A stretch of DNA of 64,000 bases, from positions 4,404,896 to 4,468,895 of the forward strand of contig OY282377.1 in the NCBI GenBank assembly GCA_958295785.1. Reading direction: 5' to 3'. The DNA comes from an uncultured Latescibacterota bacterium (GTDB lineage Bacteria > Latescibacterota > UBA2968). Made by a program: the position numbers and the translations under genes. The notes beneath the pieces were generated by a model. It ran no database searches and was not told the DNA's origin. It saw nothing but the letters and a program-made list of their open reading frames with translations. Of the stretch, positions 9,151-17,140 are shown in pieces (position 1 is the stretch's first letter; each line of letters begins with the position of its first letter).

Positions 9151-10851
9151 GTGAAAGAAGAACGCATGAAAATCCTCAAAATGCTTCAAGATGGGAAAAT
9201 CACAGCAGAAGATGCGATGAAATTGCTCGAAGCACTCGGGGATACCGAAGAAGAGCCGCAACGCCAAACGCTGCGGCGTCAACGCCGGCGCAATCGCCAA
9301 AGGGGCGCGGGCATTCAGGAAGAGCCGATTCCACCCGCACCGCCCGCACCGCCGAGGGTTCAGGAAGAAGTGCAAGAACGCATCCGCGAAGCGCGGGCAA
9401 CCCTGCGCGCATCTATGCCCAAAGTCAAAAACGCCGTGCGCGAAGCCATGCCAAATGTCAATCGCATCGTGCGCGAAGTGTCCATTCCCAATGTGGGCAC
9501 CATCATCCAAGAAGCCATGCAAACCGCATCCGACGCCTTTTCGGAGTGGGCGGAAAAGAGCGATACACAGCATCCGGAAAAAGCGGTAAGCCAACTCGTT
9601 GAAACAACGCCGATTCAGGCATCTGATCGCCTGTCCATCTCCACGCCGAAAGGCCATGTTGCTTCCGAGATTTGGGATCGCGATGAGGTGCAAGTCGATG
9701 CGGCCATCGCGGTTTGGGGCACGGATGAAGCCGCCGTGAATGCCTTTGCCGAGCAAATTGACATTCACATCCGGCGCGAATCCGACAGCGTGCGAATCCA
9801 ACCCCGCGTGCCCAAACGGGAAAAAGACGACCCCGTGCAATCTGTGCGTATTGATTTCAAGTTGCGCCATCCCCAAAAAGTCGATCTCGATGTGCGGGCG
9901 GCACACGGAAATATCACCCTGCCCGAAATTGATGGCGCCGCAATCCTGAACAATCGCCACGGCAAAACGGTCTTTGAAGGCGCGTCTGGCAATGTGCAGA
10001 TCGAGCAGCACCGCGGCGACATCGCGGTTCAGCGGGCCGGGGGCGATTTGTCCCTTGACGCACACCACAGCGAGATGCGCGTCAATGCCGTGTCGGGTTC
10101 GGTGACCGTACACGCGCATTACGGCGCGCTCGACATCGATCACATTGGCGGCAATACCGCAGTGGATACGCGCCACAGTCCCGTCACCATCCGCGAAATT
10201 GGCGGCAACCTCGCCATAAAATCCGGGCATAGCGCGATTCGGGTTGATCGCACAGATGGCAATGTACAAGTCGAAAATAGCCATGCCCCCATTGTGGTTC
10301 GAGAAATTGGGGGCGAGTTTATCGCGGAAAACAGGCACAGTTCGATCAAAGCCGACCGGATCGGTGGCCGCGCAGTTGCGAAAAACAAACGCGGCAACAT
10401 TGCACTTCGCAATGTGGGAAGCGATGTTGCCGTGAAAAACGGGCCCGGCGCGACGCACCTCGAAAATATCGCAGGGCCGATCAGCCTGCGTGCGGATCGG
10501 GGAACTGTGACCATTGAAAACCCCGAAGCCGGTGTGATGATACAAAGTCGCGGCGGACGCATTGCAGTGCGACCACACAAACCCATTGGCGGTGACTATG
10601 CGATCCAAAACAAACAGGGCGAGATTGAACTCGCGATCCCCAAGGGATCGGCGGTCGATATTCACGGTTATGTCGGGCGCGGGCAGATCCAAACCGATCT
10701 GCCCCTGTCCCTGACCGGCACTTCGCGCACCTCACAGGTCGTCTCGGGCCCACTCAATGGCGGTGGTGCCAGAATTGCCCTTGAACTCGACCGAGGCAAT
10801 CTGATCTTGCGTTCAAGTGAAGGGGTTGGGAAAGACGAATCCGACGCGTAA
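9151..10851 (+). CDS. DUF4097 beta-helix protein with YvlB/LiaX-like N-terminal motif
   Basis: 566 residues, GTG start at 9151 behind a strong AGGAAAGGAG site. The N-terminus (MLQDGKITAEDAMKLLEAL) is the short helical domain seen in YvlB/LiaX-type proteins. A basic and proline-rich linker and an amphipathic region follow. From about residue 150 the protein is made of repeated strands with G-N-x-hydrophobic patterns (GNITLPEIDGAAIL, GGNLAIKSGHSAI), typical of the DUF4097 adhesin-like beta helix. There is no signal peptide. In Firmicutes such proteins take part in envelope-stress responses; whether that holds here is unknown. Confidence 0.82.
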   Translation: MKEERMKILKMLQDGKITAEDAMKLLEALGDTEEEPQRQTLRRQRRRNRQRGAGIQEEPIPPAPPAPPRVQEEVQERIREARATLRASMPKVKNAVREAMPNVNRIVREVSIPNVGTIIQEAMQTASDAFSEWAEKSDTQHPEKAVSQLVETTPIQASDRLSISTPKGHVASEIWDRDEVQVDAAIAVWGTDEAAVNAFAEQIDIHIRRESDSVRIQPRVPKREKDDPVQSVRIDFKLRHPQKVDLDVRAAHGNITLPEIDGAAILNNRHGKTVFEGASGNVQIEQHRGDIAVQRAGGDLSLDAHHSEMRVNAVSGSVTVHAHYGALDIDHIGGNTAVDTRHSPVTIREIGGNLAIKSGHSAIRVDRTDGNVQVENSHAPIVVREIGGEFIAENRHSSIKADRIGGRAVAKNKRGNIALRNVGSDVAVKNGPGATHLENIAGPISLRADRGTVTIENPEAGVMIQSRGGRIAVRPHKPIGGDYAIQNKQGEIELAIPKGSAVDIHGYVGRGQIQTDLPLSLTGTSRTSQVVSGPLNGGGARIALELDRGNLILRSSEGVGKDESDA

Positions 10852-10936
10852 TTGATCCACGAAGGAGACGGGGCGGTGTACAACTGCCACGCCTCACCCG
10901 CAGTTCACGGCACGCAGAAAGATGCAAAAATAAAAC

Positions 10937-11047
10937 GTAGGGGCGGTGCCCCCGTGCCCGCCCGAAAAGGCAAGATACAAGAAAGGCGAGGGCAAAGTGC
11001 AGGGTGCAGAGGAAAAAAATGTAGGGGCGCGGCCCCTGTGCCCGCCC
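10937..11047. repeat. Two copies of a dispersed GC-rich intergenic repeat
   Basis: Units at 10937-10963 and 11021-11047 share the pattern GTAGGGGCG-(G)-GCCCC-(Y)GTGCCCGCCC. Related copies occur near 5811, 33731, 51067, 52090, 58034, 58833, 61782, 62028, 62127 and 63852. The gap 10852-11310 otherwise holds only a hairpin (11118-11157) and one arm of a long inverted repeat. Confidence 0.7.
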
Positions 11048-11117
11048 ATTGTCTGAATCGGGATTTTAGGATTGGAGGATTTTCAGGATTGGGTTCTGCG
11101 GTAGGATGAAAAAAAAT

Positions 11118-11157
11118 AAAAGCCCCGACGATACAAAAATCGTCTGGGCTTTTGTTT
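11118..11157 (+). terminator. Intrinsic terminator
   Basis: AAAAGCCC-c-GACGAT pairs with ATCGTC-t-GGGCTTTT around a six-base loop, followed by GTTTT. Confidence 0.65.
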
Positions 11158-11173
11158 TACAAGTTGTCTAAAA

Positions 11174-11290
11174 ATTAAGAAGCCCTAACAAAAAGAAATC
11201 AAGCATCTGAAACAGATGAGCGAACACCCGCAGGAATGCCTCAAAGTCGGCCTCTCACAAATCCAGGTCAACTCTTTTTGTTTGGGACTC
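11174..11290 (+). repeat. Left arm of a 117-bp inverted repeat
   Basis: This stretch is the reverse complement of 15633-15749 with about seven mismatches (roughly 94 percent identity). Both arms begin at the outside with ATTAAGAAGCCCTAACA and end at the inside with GGGACTC. They bracket the PutAbiC, HicBA and hsd remnants. Confidence 0.8.
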
Positions 11291-11310
11291 AAAAAATAAA
11301 GGAGGGTAAG

Positions 11311-11749
11311 ATGAGCAAGACTTCTGATGATGCCGGGAAGGTTTGGCCGCGGATTTTGTCGATAATTTTAGGGATAATCGTTGTTTGGGGAGGCGTGACT
11401 CTCTTTGTATTTCCGATGTTTGTTAGTAAAGTTGAGAAGAGAGGACAATGGGGAGATTCGTTCGGGATGATCAATGCCCTGTTTGCTGGACTGGCCTTTG
11501 CAGGCGTTATTTGGGCGATAATACTTCAGAAAAAGGAACTTGCGCTTCAGCGGGAGGAATTAGCGAATACACGAAAAGAAATCAAGGGACAAAAGGAACA
11601 ACTTGAGGCTCAGAACCAAACGCTTCAGAAGCAGAATTTTGATAGTTCTTTCTTTCAACTTCTCGGCCTGCACAATGATATTGTCAATTCAATGAAAACA
11701 TCGATGGGTTTCTATTCCGGACGGCAATGCTTTGGTGAATTACTTAATA
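11311..11749 (+). pseudogene. Putative phage abortive infection protein (PutAbiC-like), N-terminal fragment
   Basis: GGAGGG precedes ATG at 11311. The product has two transmembrane helices (RILSIILGIIVVWGGVTLF and MINALFAGLAFAGVIWAIIL), a coiled coil (LALQREELANTRKEIKGQKE), then FFQLLGLHNDIVNSM, the hallmark of PutAbiC-like membrane proteins linked to phage exclusion. The frame enters an IS701-type element after GELLN. It resumes at 12848 as IWREKHWKNKKISEI and, after an IS630-type element, as NELFTAFMPSFDHYFRH at 14087. Removing both elements with one copy of each target duplication gives a continuous frame to the stop at 14429-14431, so the gene was intact before the insertions. Confidence 0.8.
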
Positions 11750-12841
11750 TAGGACTTACGCATGCTGAGTTAAAAAAGGGTGCAATTCCGTAAAATTTAT
11801 CACTTTGAGGAGGTGTCAATGCGCCACCCGACGCGTTTGGATTACTGTCAGTATCTGCTTAGCAGTCCCCTCAACTATACGCTGACCCATTTCGCCGACC
11901 ATAGCGAAGGGTTCAGTCATGATATGATCAACCGCTATCTCGCCGGTGCGCGTATCCCACCCCGCTTGGTGTGGGAACACGTCAAAGACCACATCGCGCT
12001 GACGCCTAAAGGCTATGTGATCTTTGATGACACGGTTTTAGACAAGCGACACGCGCGCAAGATCGCGTTAGTGCGTCGTCAATATAGCGGCAACGCCCAA
12101 GGCGTCATCAACGGCATCGGGGTGGTCACATGTGTCTATGTCAATCCGCAACAGGATCGGTTCTGGCTGATTGACTATCGGATTTATGACCCGCAAGGCG
12201 ATGGCAAAACCAAATTGGATCATCTCAAGGACATGCTCTCTGGGTTGGTCTATCAGAAGGACCTTCCTTTTACCGGGGTCTTGATGGACAGTTGGTATGC
12301 GACCAAAACGGTCATGCGACACATAGAGCAGATGCAAAAAACCTATTATTGTCCCCTCAAGACGAACCGGCGCGTGGACTATGAGGCAGGCACAATCCCC
12401 TACCAGCGCGTAGATAGCTTAACTTGGACTCAAGCGGATCGCAAACAAGGCAAGTCCATTAAAATCAGAGGGTTTCCCAAAGACCACAAAGTGAAATTAT
12501 TCCGGGTGGCGTCTTCTGCCAGACGCACGGCGTATGTCGTAACCAACGACCATGCTCAAAACGATTCTTCAGTGGTACAACAGGTGTGTCACAGGCGATG
12601 GAAAATTGAGCAATTTCACCGCGAAGTCAAACAGGTAACCGGGCTTGAAAAGTGTCAATGTCGGTTGGCACGCATTGTACGAAATCATATTGGGTGTGCG
12701 ATGTTAGTTTGGATTCGACTCGAGCAAGTGGCCTATCAAACAGGACAAACCATTTATCAAGTCAAATACCGGGGGGTGGCTGACTTCTTGAGACAACAAC
12801 TCAAAGCACCTCATATTCCAATGGTGATTGCGTAAGTCCTA
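11750..12841 (+). mobile_element. IS701-type insertion sequence, copy 1
   Basis: 1,092 bp with 13-bp terminal inverted repeats TAGGACTTACGCA. It is flanked by TTAATA on both sides (11744-11749 and 12842-12847) and inserted in the PutAbiC gene. Copies 2 and 3 lie at 26989 and 49932. Confidence 0.88.
11819..12835 (+). CDS. IS701 family transposase (copy 1, intact)
   Basis: 338 residues, a DDE transposase that cuts and joins the ends of its element. Candidate catalytic residues are in IFDDTVLDKR, GVLMDSWYATK and WKIEQFHRE. The ATG at 11819 follows GAGGAGG by six bases; an upstream GTG in the same frame is less likely. The frame is uninterrupted and nearly identical to the copy at 50001, so this element may still be active. 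Confidence 0.9.
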   Translation: MRHPTRLDYCQYLLSSPLNYTLTHFADHSEGFSHDMINRYLAGARIPPRLVWEHVKDHIALTPKGYVIFDDTVLDKRHARKIALVRRQYSGNAQGVINGIGVVTCVYVNPQQDRFWLIDYRIYDPQGDGKTKLDHLKDMLSGLVYQKDLPFTGVLMDSWYATKTVMRHIEQMQKTYYCPLKTNRRVDYEAGTIPYQRVDSLTWTQADRKQGKSIKIRGFPKDHKVKLFRVASSARRTAYVVTNDHAQNDSSVVQQVCHRRWKIEQFHREVKQVTGLEKCQCRLARIVRNHIGCAMLVWIRLEQVAYQTGQTIYQVKYRGVADFLRQQLKAPHIPMVIA

Positions 12842-12904
12842 TTAATATTTGGAGAGAAAAACATTGGAAAAATAAAAAAATATCTGAAATAAATACTCTG
12901 TAAA

Positions 12905-13612
12905 TTAAGTTATTCTAAGTTTTGAATTGTCTGGATAAACGCGTTGATAATGGGCATTCATCTTGTCTCTGGCCTTGGGCAAAGTGAACTGCCAATTCAA
13001 GGGGATGCCCTTGGCCTCCCGCTCCTGGAAAAAGGCCAAAACTTCTCGGCGTAGTTCCGCCTGCGTCGCAATGCGCCTATTCAAACATCCTCGCGCCAGA
13101 GCCGAAAATTCGATCTCGATCATGTTGAGCCAACTCGCCGACTTGGGGGTAAAGAAGAACTCAAACTTCTGCGCGAGGGCAAACGCCTCATCGGCCGGCA
13201 AGTAACGATAGAAGGCATGGCGGGTATGCGTATTGAGATTGTCTTGCACCAAGCGGATTTTCTCCGCTTGTGGCCAATGCTGTGTCAGCGCCTGACAAAA
13301 GTGGGTGTATTCCTTCATCGTGCGCCGAGGATAGATTTCGGCAAGCCGTTTGCCGGTTAAAGGCTCAATGGCGGCCAACAGCGCACACGAGCCGTGTTTG
13401 GTATAGGCATCATGTTCTTTGGTCACTTGGCCTGTTGTTAGGGGCAAGGGATCAAGGACTTGTCCGATGAGAAAACAAGGACGTTCATCAAAGCAGACCC
13501 CAGGAACGTTGGGATCATAAGGTTGGTCATACAGCCAAAGCAAGGCTTCCATGCGTGCGAGAAAGGACGCATCCACTTTGCTGATGCACCATGTTTTCTT
13601 CAAGTGGGCTTC
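12905..13612 (-). pseudogene. IS630 transposase, C-terminal ORF (copy 1, broken)
   Basis: Encodes the DDE catalytic half (CFDERP, LVQDNLNTH, NMIEIEFS). In copy 2 this half is reached from the first ORF by a -1 shift on an A8 run and reads KKNELKPHLKRTW. Here one C is missing just after the A8 run (GCCCA instead of GCCCCA, near 13610), so the -1 frame runs into a stop. A +1 shift could still connect the halves, but the copy-2 comparison argues that this copy is dead. Confidence 0.75.
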
Positions 13613-14033
13613 AATTCGTTTTTTTTAGAATCGTCTTGACATGCGTGTGTGAGAGATGCTCACAATAGCCCAATGCCACGCAGTGATCCGCCAAGAGGCG
13701 CAACGTCCATCTGCCATGGCCTGCCGGGGGGGTTGAACAGGCCAAGGCGGTGATTTGGGCCCGTTGCTTGCCGGTCATCTCCACCGGGCGTCCCGGCCGC
13801 GGGGCATCTTTGAGGCTGTCCAAGCCGAGGGTGCGGTATTTCTTTGCCCAATGACTCAGGGTCTGCCCGGTCATGCCGAGGGTTTGAGCCACTTGGGTGT
13901 AGGTTTTGCCTCGGTCAAGTTCAAGCAAGCCCAAGGCGCGTTTGTAGATTCGGGCTTTTTGGTCTCCTTTGGTGATCAAGGCGGTCAAAGTGTCTCGGTC
14001 TGTGGGGGTGAGTTGGACGTGTTGTTTGGGCAT
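13611..14033 (-). CDS. IS630 transposase, N-terminal helix-turn-helix ORF (copy 1)
   Basis: 140 residues from the ATG at 14033, which follows GGAGGCG. It holds the DNA-binding part: a helix-turn-helix (KTYTQVAQTLGMTGQTLSHWAKKY) and a second winged-helix-like region ending at an A8 run (LKKTN). The run is the likely ribosomal slippage site for making the full transposase. Confidence 0.8.
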   Translation of the reverse strand: MPKQHVQLTPTDRDTLTALITKGDQKARIYKRALGLLELDRGKTYTQVAQTLGMTGQTLSHWAKKYRTLGLDSLKDAPRPGRPVEMTGKQRAQITALACSTPPAGHGRWTLRLLADHCVALGYCEHLSHTHVKTILKKTN

Positions 14034-14086
14034 GAGAACGCCTCCTTGAAATAATTGAAATTCCAAATTATTTAATTTACAGAGTA

Positions 14087-14431
14087 ATAAATGAATTATT
14101 TACTGCATTTATGCCGTCTTTTGATCATTACTTTCGGCATCTATGCAATATCGTCAAATTCGTTCACCAAAGCGATTTTCTCGACAAAGATGCAAAGAAA
14201 TACTACGCCAACTTCATCTGTGGACAACTATCGACCGATGAGTTAGGTCTTCTCTTTTTTTTTGGCTTGACTGACCGAGGAGCAGAGTTCAAAAAGTTAG
14301 TGGAACACTACGCTCTTTTTGAGGATATGCCTTCTGAAAAACTTATATGTGAAGGTACAACTTTTGAAGAACTTACAAGTAAAGAATACAGGAATCTCTA
14401 CGACAAAAGTGCTTATGGAGAATCCGAGTGA
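14087..14431 (+). pseudogene. PutAbiC-like abortive infection protein, C-terminal fragment
   Basis: Reads NELFTAFMPSFDHYFRH, then YYANFICGQLSTDELGLLFF and FKKLVEHYALFEDM, matching the C-terminal half of PutAbiC-like proteins. It belongs to the gene that starts at 11311 and was separated from it by two insertion sequences. The last codons (NLYDKSAYGESE) and the following leader sequence recur at 28.2 kb. Confidence 0.8.
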
Positions 14432-14540
14432 AGGGATGCGAGAAACTTGCGGGCGGTGGCATGTTTGGCTACCTTGTTCAACAAGTGCCTGGGCAAAAAA
14501 ATGATCGAGGTGGAAACGACAACATTCAATGGAGGCGACC
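14428..14540 (+). promoter_or_regulatory. Repeated leader sequence, copy 1 (before hicB)
   Basis: About 105 bases beginning GAGTGAAGGGATGCGAGAAA and ending in GAAACGACAACATTCA plus a ribosome-binding site. It is nearly identical to 15337-15440 and 28222-28334. All three copies lie immediately upstream of a small gene. Function unknown; could be an untranslated regulatory leader or simply duplicated DNA. Confidence 0.55.
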
Positions 14541-14543
14541 TGC

Positions 14544-14765
14544 ATGAGCCATATCAAATTCAGAGTTCGCATTGAACAAGATGAGGATGGCGTTTTTGTG
14601 GCCGAAGTACCCGCATTACCAGGGTGCATTTCGCAAGGGCAGACTCGGGATGACGCCTTGGCAAATGCCGAAGAAGCAATTGCCCTGTACATAGAAAGTC
14701 TGGAAGCCCATGGCGATCCCATTCCTCCATCAATTACAGAAGAAATTGTCGAGGTAGAGATTTGA
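14544..14765 (+). CDS. hicB: HicB-family antitoxin
   Basis: 73 residues with the HicB partial RNase-H-like fold signature: RVRIEQDEDGVFVAEVPALPGC, SQGQTRDDALANAEEAI and a short acidic tail. HicB proteins neutralise the mRNA-cleaving HicA toxin and often repress their own promoter. GGAGG precedes the ATG at 14544, which is preferred over an upstream in-frame ATG. The stop overlaps the hicA start (TGATG). Because hicA is broken, this antitoxin may be an orphan. No C-terminal DNA-binding domain is present, so it is the short HicB type. Confidence 0.85.
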   Translation: MSHIKFRVRIEQDEDGVFVAEVPALPGCISQGQTRDDALANAEEAIALYIESLEAHGDPIPPSITEEIVEVEI

Positions 14766-14986
14766 TGCCACTTCCAGTTGTTGCAGGCCGCGATGTTGTT
14801 AAGGCGTTGGGGAAAATTGGCTATGTTTTTGACTGACAACGCGGAAGCCATATCATCCTGCGACTGAATCGAGAACCCCATCGTCGCATTGTCGTGCCGA
14901 GACATAAGGAAGTTGCCAAAGGGACTTTACGAGCGATTATTCGAGAGGCAGGTCTGACTGTTCAAGCGTTCAGAATCCTCTTGTAA
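14765..14986 (+). pseudogene. hicA: HicA-family toxin with in-frame stop
   Basis: The frame encodes MPLPVVAGRDVVKALGKIGY, then VFD, then TGA at 14834-14836, then QRGSHIILRLNREPHRRIVV and GTLRAIIREAGLTVQAF. The catalytic histidine motif GSHxxL lies after the stop, so a truncated product would lack the active site. The codon is usually R, W or K in the family, and one base change (CGA or TGG to TGA) explains it. Either a toxin inactivated by mutation or a sequencing error. Confidence 0.8.
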
Positions 14987-15004
14987 GTTCGGCGAGATAT
15001 GACA

Positions 15005-15330
15005 ATGACCACCAAACCCACCTCGGAAAGAGATTTTGAGAACGCGATTGAAGCGCGGCGGATGGAACGGGTCGGCTACACCCGCGTTGACAATCGCCAA
15101 TTCGACCCGGCACTCGCCATCAACAAACACACCCTGCTCGGCTTTCGAGACACAGCCCGCCGCTTTGGACGCCCTCAAGCGCAGCGGCGGCAGCAATGTT
15201 GAGCAGGCCGTCGTCCATGAGGAAATTTGAGATGACGATTGGGTTGCTCAAGGAACGCCTAACCACGCTCATCGCCGTAGCGGTGACGGGGGAGATTGAT
15301 GGGCGAAATTCGAGCACGCGGAACGCCAGA
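15005..15330 (+). pseudogene. Type I restriction remnant: HsdR N-terminus joined to HsdS C-terminus
   Basis: The first part reads MTTKPTSERDFENAIEARRM and GYTRVDNRQFDPALAI, the start of type I restriction subunit R. It then shifts frame to PAALDALKRSGGSNVEQAVV and stops. From about 15220 another frame reads IGLLKERLTTLIAVAVTGEI, which matches the C-terminal end of specificity subunits (HsdS). A deletion between hsd genes would explain the fusion. A second HsdR remnant with the same first residues is at 29258. Confidence 0.7.
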
Positions 15331-15336
15331 GCGGAT

Positions 15337-15440
15337 CCGAGTGAAGGGATGCGAGAAACTTGCGTGAGGTGGCATGTTCAACAAGTGCTGATCAGCGAAA
15401 AATGATCGAGGTGGAAACGACAACATTCATTAGGAGGAGC
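15337..15440 (+). promoter_or_regulatory. Repeated leader sequence, copy 2
   Basis: Same leader as 14428-14540 and 28222-28334, but 13 bases (TTTGGCTACCTTG) are missing after GGTGGCATG. It ends in ATTAGGAGGAGCC directly before the ATG at 15442. Confidence 0.55.
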
Positions 15441-15441
15441 C

Positions 15442-15618
15442 ATGGCTAAGAACGCATCGGAAGAAGGGCTGAAGATATACGTGACCTCAAGGGGCGGCGT
15501 GTATGTCAAAGCAGATGAATTGCTTGCCAATCCCAAGGTGCGCGAATTAATCAGAAAAATGGCTGAGATTTCCATTAGGCGGAAGGCATCTGACATGTCT
15601 CAAAAAGATCGCACATAG
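15442..15618 (+). CDS. Small protein of unknown function, copy 1
   Basis: 58 residues (MAKNASEEGLKIYVTSRGGV, then YVKADELLANPKVRELIRKM) with a strong AGGAGG site six bases upstream. A second copy at 28336 differs at only three residues, and the shared upstream leader is also conserved. The N-terminal half looks beta-like and the C-terminal half helical. No family recognised. Its place among toxin-antitoxin and restriction remnants hints at a role in the island, but this is guesswork. Confidence 0.6.
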   Translation: MAKNASEEGLKIYVTSRGGVYVKADELLANPKVRELIRKMAEISIRRKASDMSQKDRT

Positions 15619-15632
15619 AAAATCGATAATTA

Positions 15633-15749
15633 GAGTCCCTAACAAAAAGCGTTGACATGGATTTGTGAGAGGCCGACTTTGAGGCGTTCCTGCGAGTGTT
15701 CACTCATCTGTTTCAGATGCTTGATTTCTTTATGTTAGGGCTTCTTAAT
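15633..15749 (-). repeat. Right arm of a 117-bp inverted repeat
   Basis: Reverse complement of 11174-11290. It abuts a fragment of a membrane protein gene (15745-15834) whose intact relative is at 28548. Confidence 0.8.
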
Positions 15750-15834
15750 AATTGTTTTCCTTCTCAATTCCCTGCTTCCCCGTGTCGGCGAAATGTGGGA
15801 CGCTACGGCGAAGCATGTGCTGACACGGGATTAG
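15745..15834 (+). pseudogene. Fragment of the 28548-type membrane protein
   Basis: The frame reads LIIVFLLNSLLPRVGEMW to a stop at 15832-15834. It aligns with LIIVFLLNPYLPCISEIW inside the protein encoded at 28548-29231. Only about 30 codons remain, cut on the left by the inverted-repeat arm. Confidence 0.6.
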
Positions 15835-15839
15835 TTAAA

Positions 15840-16668
15840 ATGAAAAAAAGACGCTTAAAAATAATCGATCTATTCAGCGGTGCTGGTGGATTTGGTTTGG
15901 GTGCGAAACGAGCCGGGTTCGATATAGCGGGGTCAGTAGAGATCGATCCGCAGGCGGTTTCAGTCCACGAGCAAAACTTCCCAAAATCGCCGCTTTGGGA
16001 GAAAGATATATCCACCATCTCGGGAACTGAAATGGTGCAAGCATTCGGCCTCAAGGTTAGTGAGGTTGATGGCATCATTGGCGGCCCCCCGTGTCAGGGC
16101 TTTAGCCATATAGGTCATAGAGATACAGATGACCCGCGCAATCAATTGTTCATCCACTTTTTTGAAATCGTCGACGATGCAACCCCAAAATTCTTTCTCG
16201 CTGAGAATGTACCGGGAATTTTAAGCAAAAAGAACGCTCAAATTATCGAACAGGCTCTGTCTCAAGTGGCGCGTAAATACGAAATTTTGCCACCTATAAA
16301 ACTCGTTGCCACGCAATTCGGAGTTCCCACGACGCGAGAAAGAGTATTTTTCTTTGGTTACTTAAAAGATCAAATGAGGCCAATTCGGACGACAGATTTT
16401 GTACCAAAAAATGCGAAACCCGTCTATGTGCAAGATGCTTTGAAAGGTCTGCCAAAAAAGATAGACCCTTTTTGGCTTCGGGAAGAGGATGGATGGAAAA
16501 AAATAAAAAAGGTCGTGGAAGGCGTTTTTGGGAAGAATTTGTACGGCCGAATCCCCGATGGAGTTGGGCACAAAGAAGCAATTATACGTCTAAAAGAAAA
16601 GAGTGAAGTATAGGGATGTCTCGGAACACGCCATACCAAAGAAGTAGCGGACAGATACGCTAAAATTG
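15840..16668 (+). pseudogene. C5-cytosine DNA methyltransferase (dcm-like), 5' part
   Basis: From ATG 15840: motif I DLFSGAGGFG (residues 10-19), the catalytic PC motif GGPPCQGFSH (Cys85), ENV in FFLAENVPG, and TTRERVFFFGY. A TAG at 16611-16613 interrupts the frame before the still recognisable GCLGTRHTKEVADRYAKI. The frame then runs into a transposon at 16669. Joining 16668 to 26494 gives AKIEQGRVDRVSKSYRLEYN and continues to the conserved C-terminus. So an intact methyltransferase was first interrupted by the transposon and probably acquired the stop codon afterwards. No clear ribosome-binding site precedes the ATG. Confidence 0.9.
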
Positions 16669-16918
16669 GGGAATTATATACAAAGTGGCCGGAAATTTCC
16701 TGTTACGTACAATACAATCGGCTACTTACACGATCCTTGGCCTATCTCCACTTCACCTAACACAATACCCATTCCCTACCTACATCCCCTTACAAGCCAT
16801 ACATTTATTGTTTCATTGGATAGTCACAACTAATTCTACAAGAGATCCATGACCTGCTTTCAAACTCCCTGCTGAAAGTGCCTCGAAATTTCTGGCCTCT
16901 CCCGATGATCGGACAAAG

Positions 16919-17140
16919 TTAATTGTGCCATTGTGTTTTCCTAACACAGCGTTGATCCATACCTATCAACCCCTCACAAATCATTTGGTGGAATAGGTCA
17001 AGCAGTTTTGGCTTTAACAACCAAACATTTTTGTTATCAGCATCCCCAATAACAAACATAACAACGACCACAACAACGCCCCCAACAACCATTTGATTAT
17101 TTCTTTTTTCTTGGGATTGCGTCCTTTTCAATGAGGCCAT
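16919..17140 (-). CDS. Small membrane protein, hypothetical
   Basis: 73 residues with one very hydrophobic segment (MVVGGVVVVVVMFVIGD) near the N-terminus. Its start lies inside the last codons of the preceding 175-residue gene, so it may be translated by coupling. No family recognised and codon use is not strongly informative; it could be a chance frame. The 250 bases between it and the transposon end show no gene. Confidence 0.35.
   Translation of the reverse strand: MASLKRTQSQEKRNNQMVVGGVVVVVVMFVIGDADNKNVWLLKPKLLDLFHQMICEGLIGMDQRCVRKTQWHN

Larger units (their letters stand above)
12894..14086 (-). mobile_element. IS630-type insertion sequence, copy 1
   Basis: 1,193 bp with a perfect 15-bp terminal inverted repeat (TACTCTGTAAATTAA). 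ATAAA flanks both ends (12889-12893, 14087-14091). Taking this 5-bp duplication restores the host PutAbiC frame exactly, while a plain TA duplication would leave it one base out. Transposase genes run on the minus strand. Confidence 0.85.

Noticed and set aside
12894-14086. A simple TA target duplication for the IS630-type copies
   Set aside because: Excision with only TA leaves both host genes out of frame by one base; the 5-bp model repairs both.
14435-14530. Open frame MRETCxRWHVWLPCSTSA within the repeated leader as a small gene
   Set aside because: One leader copy has a 13-nt deletion that destroys the frame and no ribosome-binding site precedes it.
14834-14836. Selenocysteine reading of the TGA in hicA
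   Set aside because: No selenocysteine insertion hairpin was seen right after the codon and HicA proteins are not selenoproteins.
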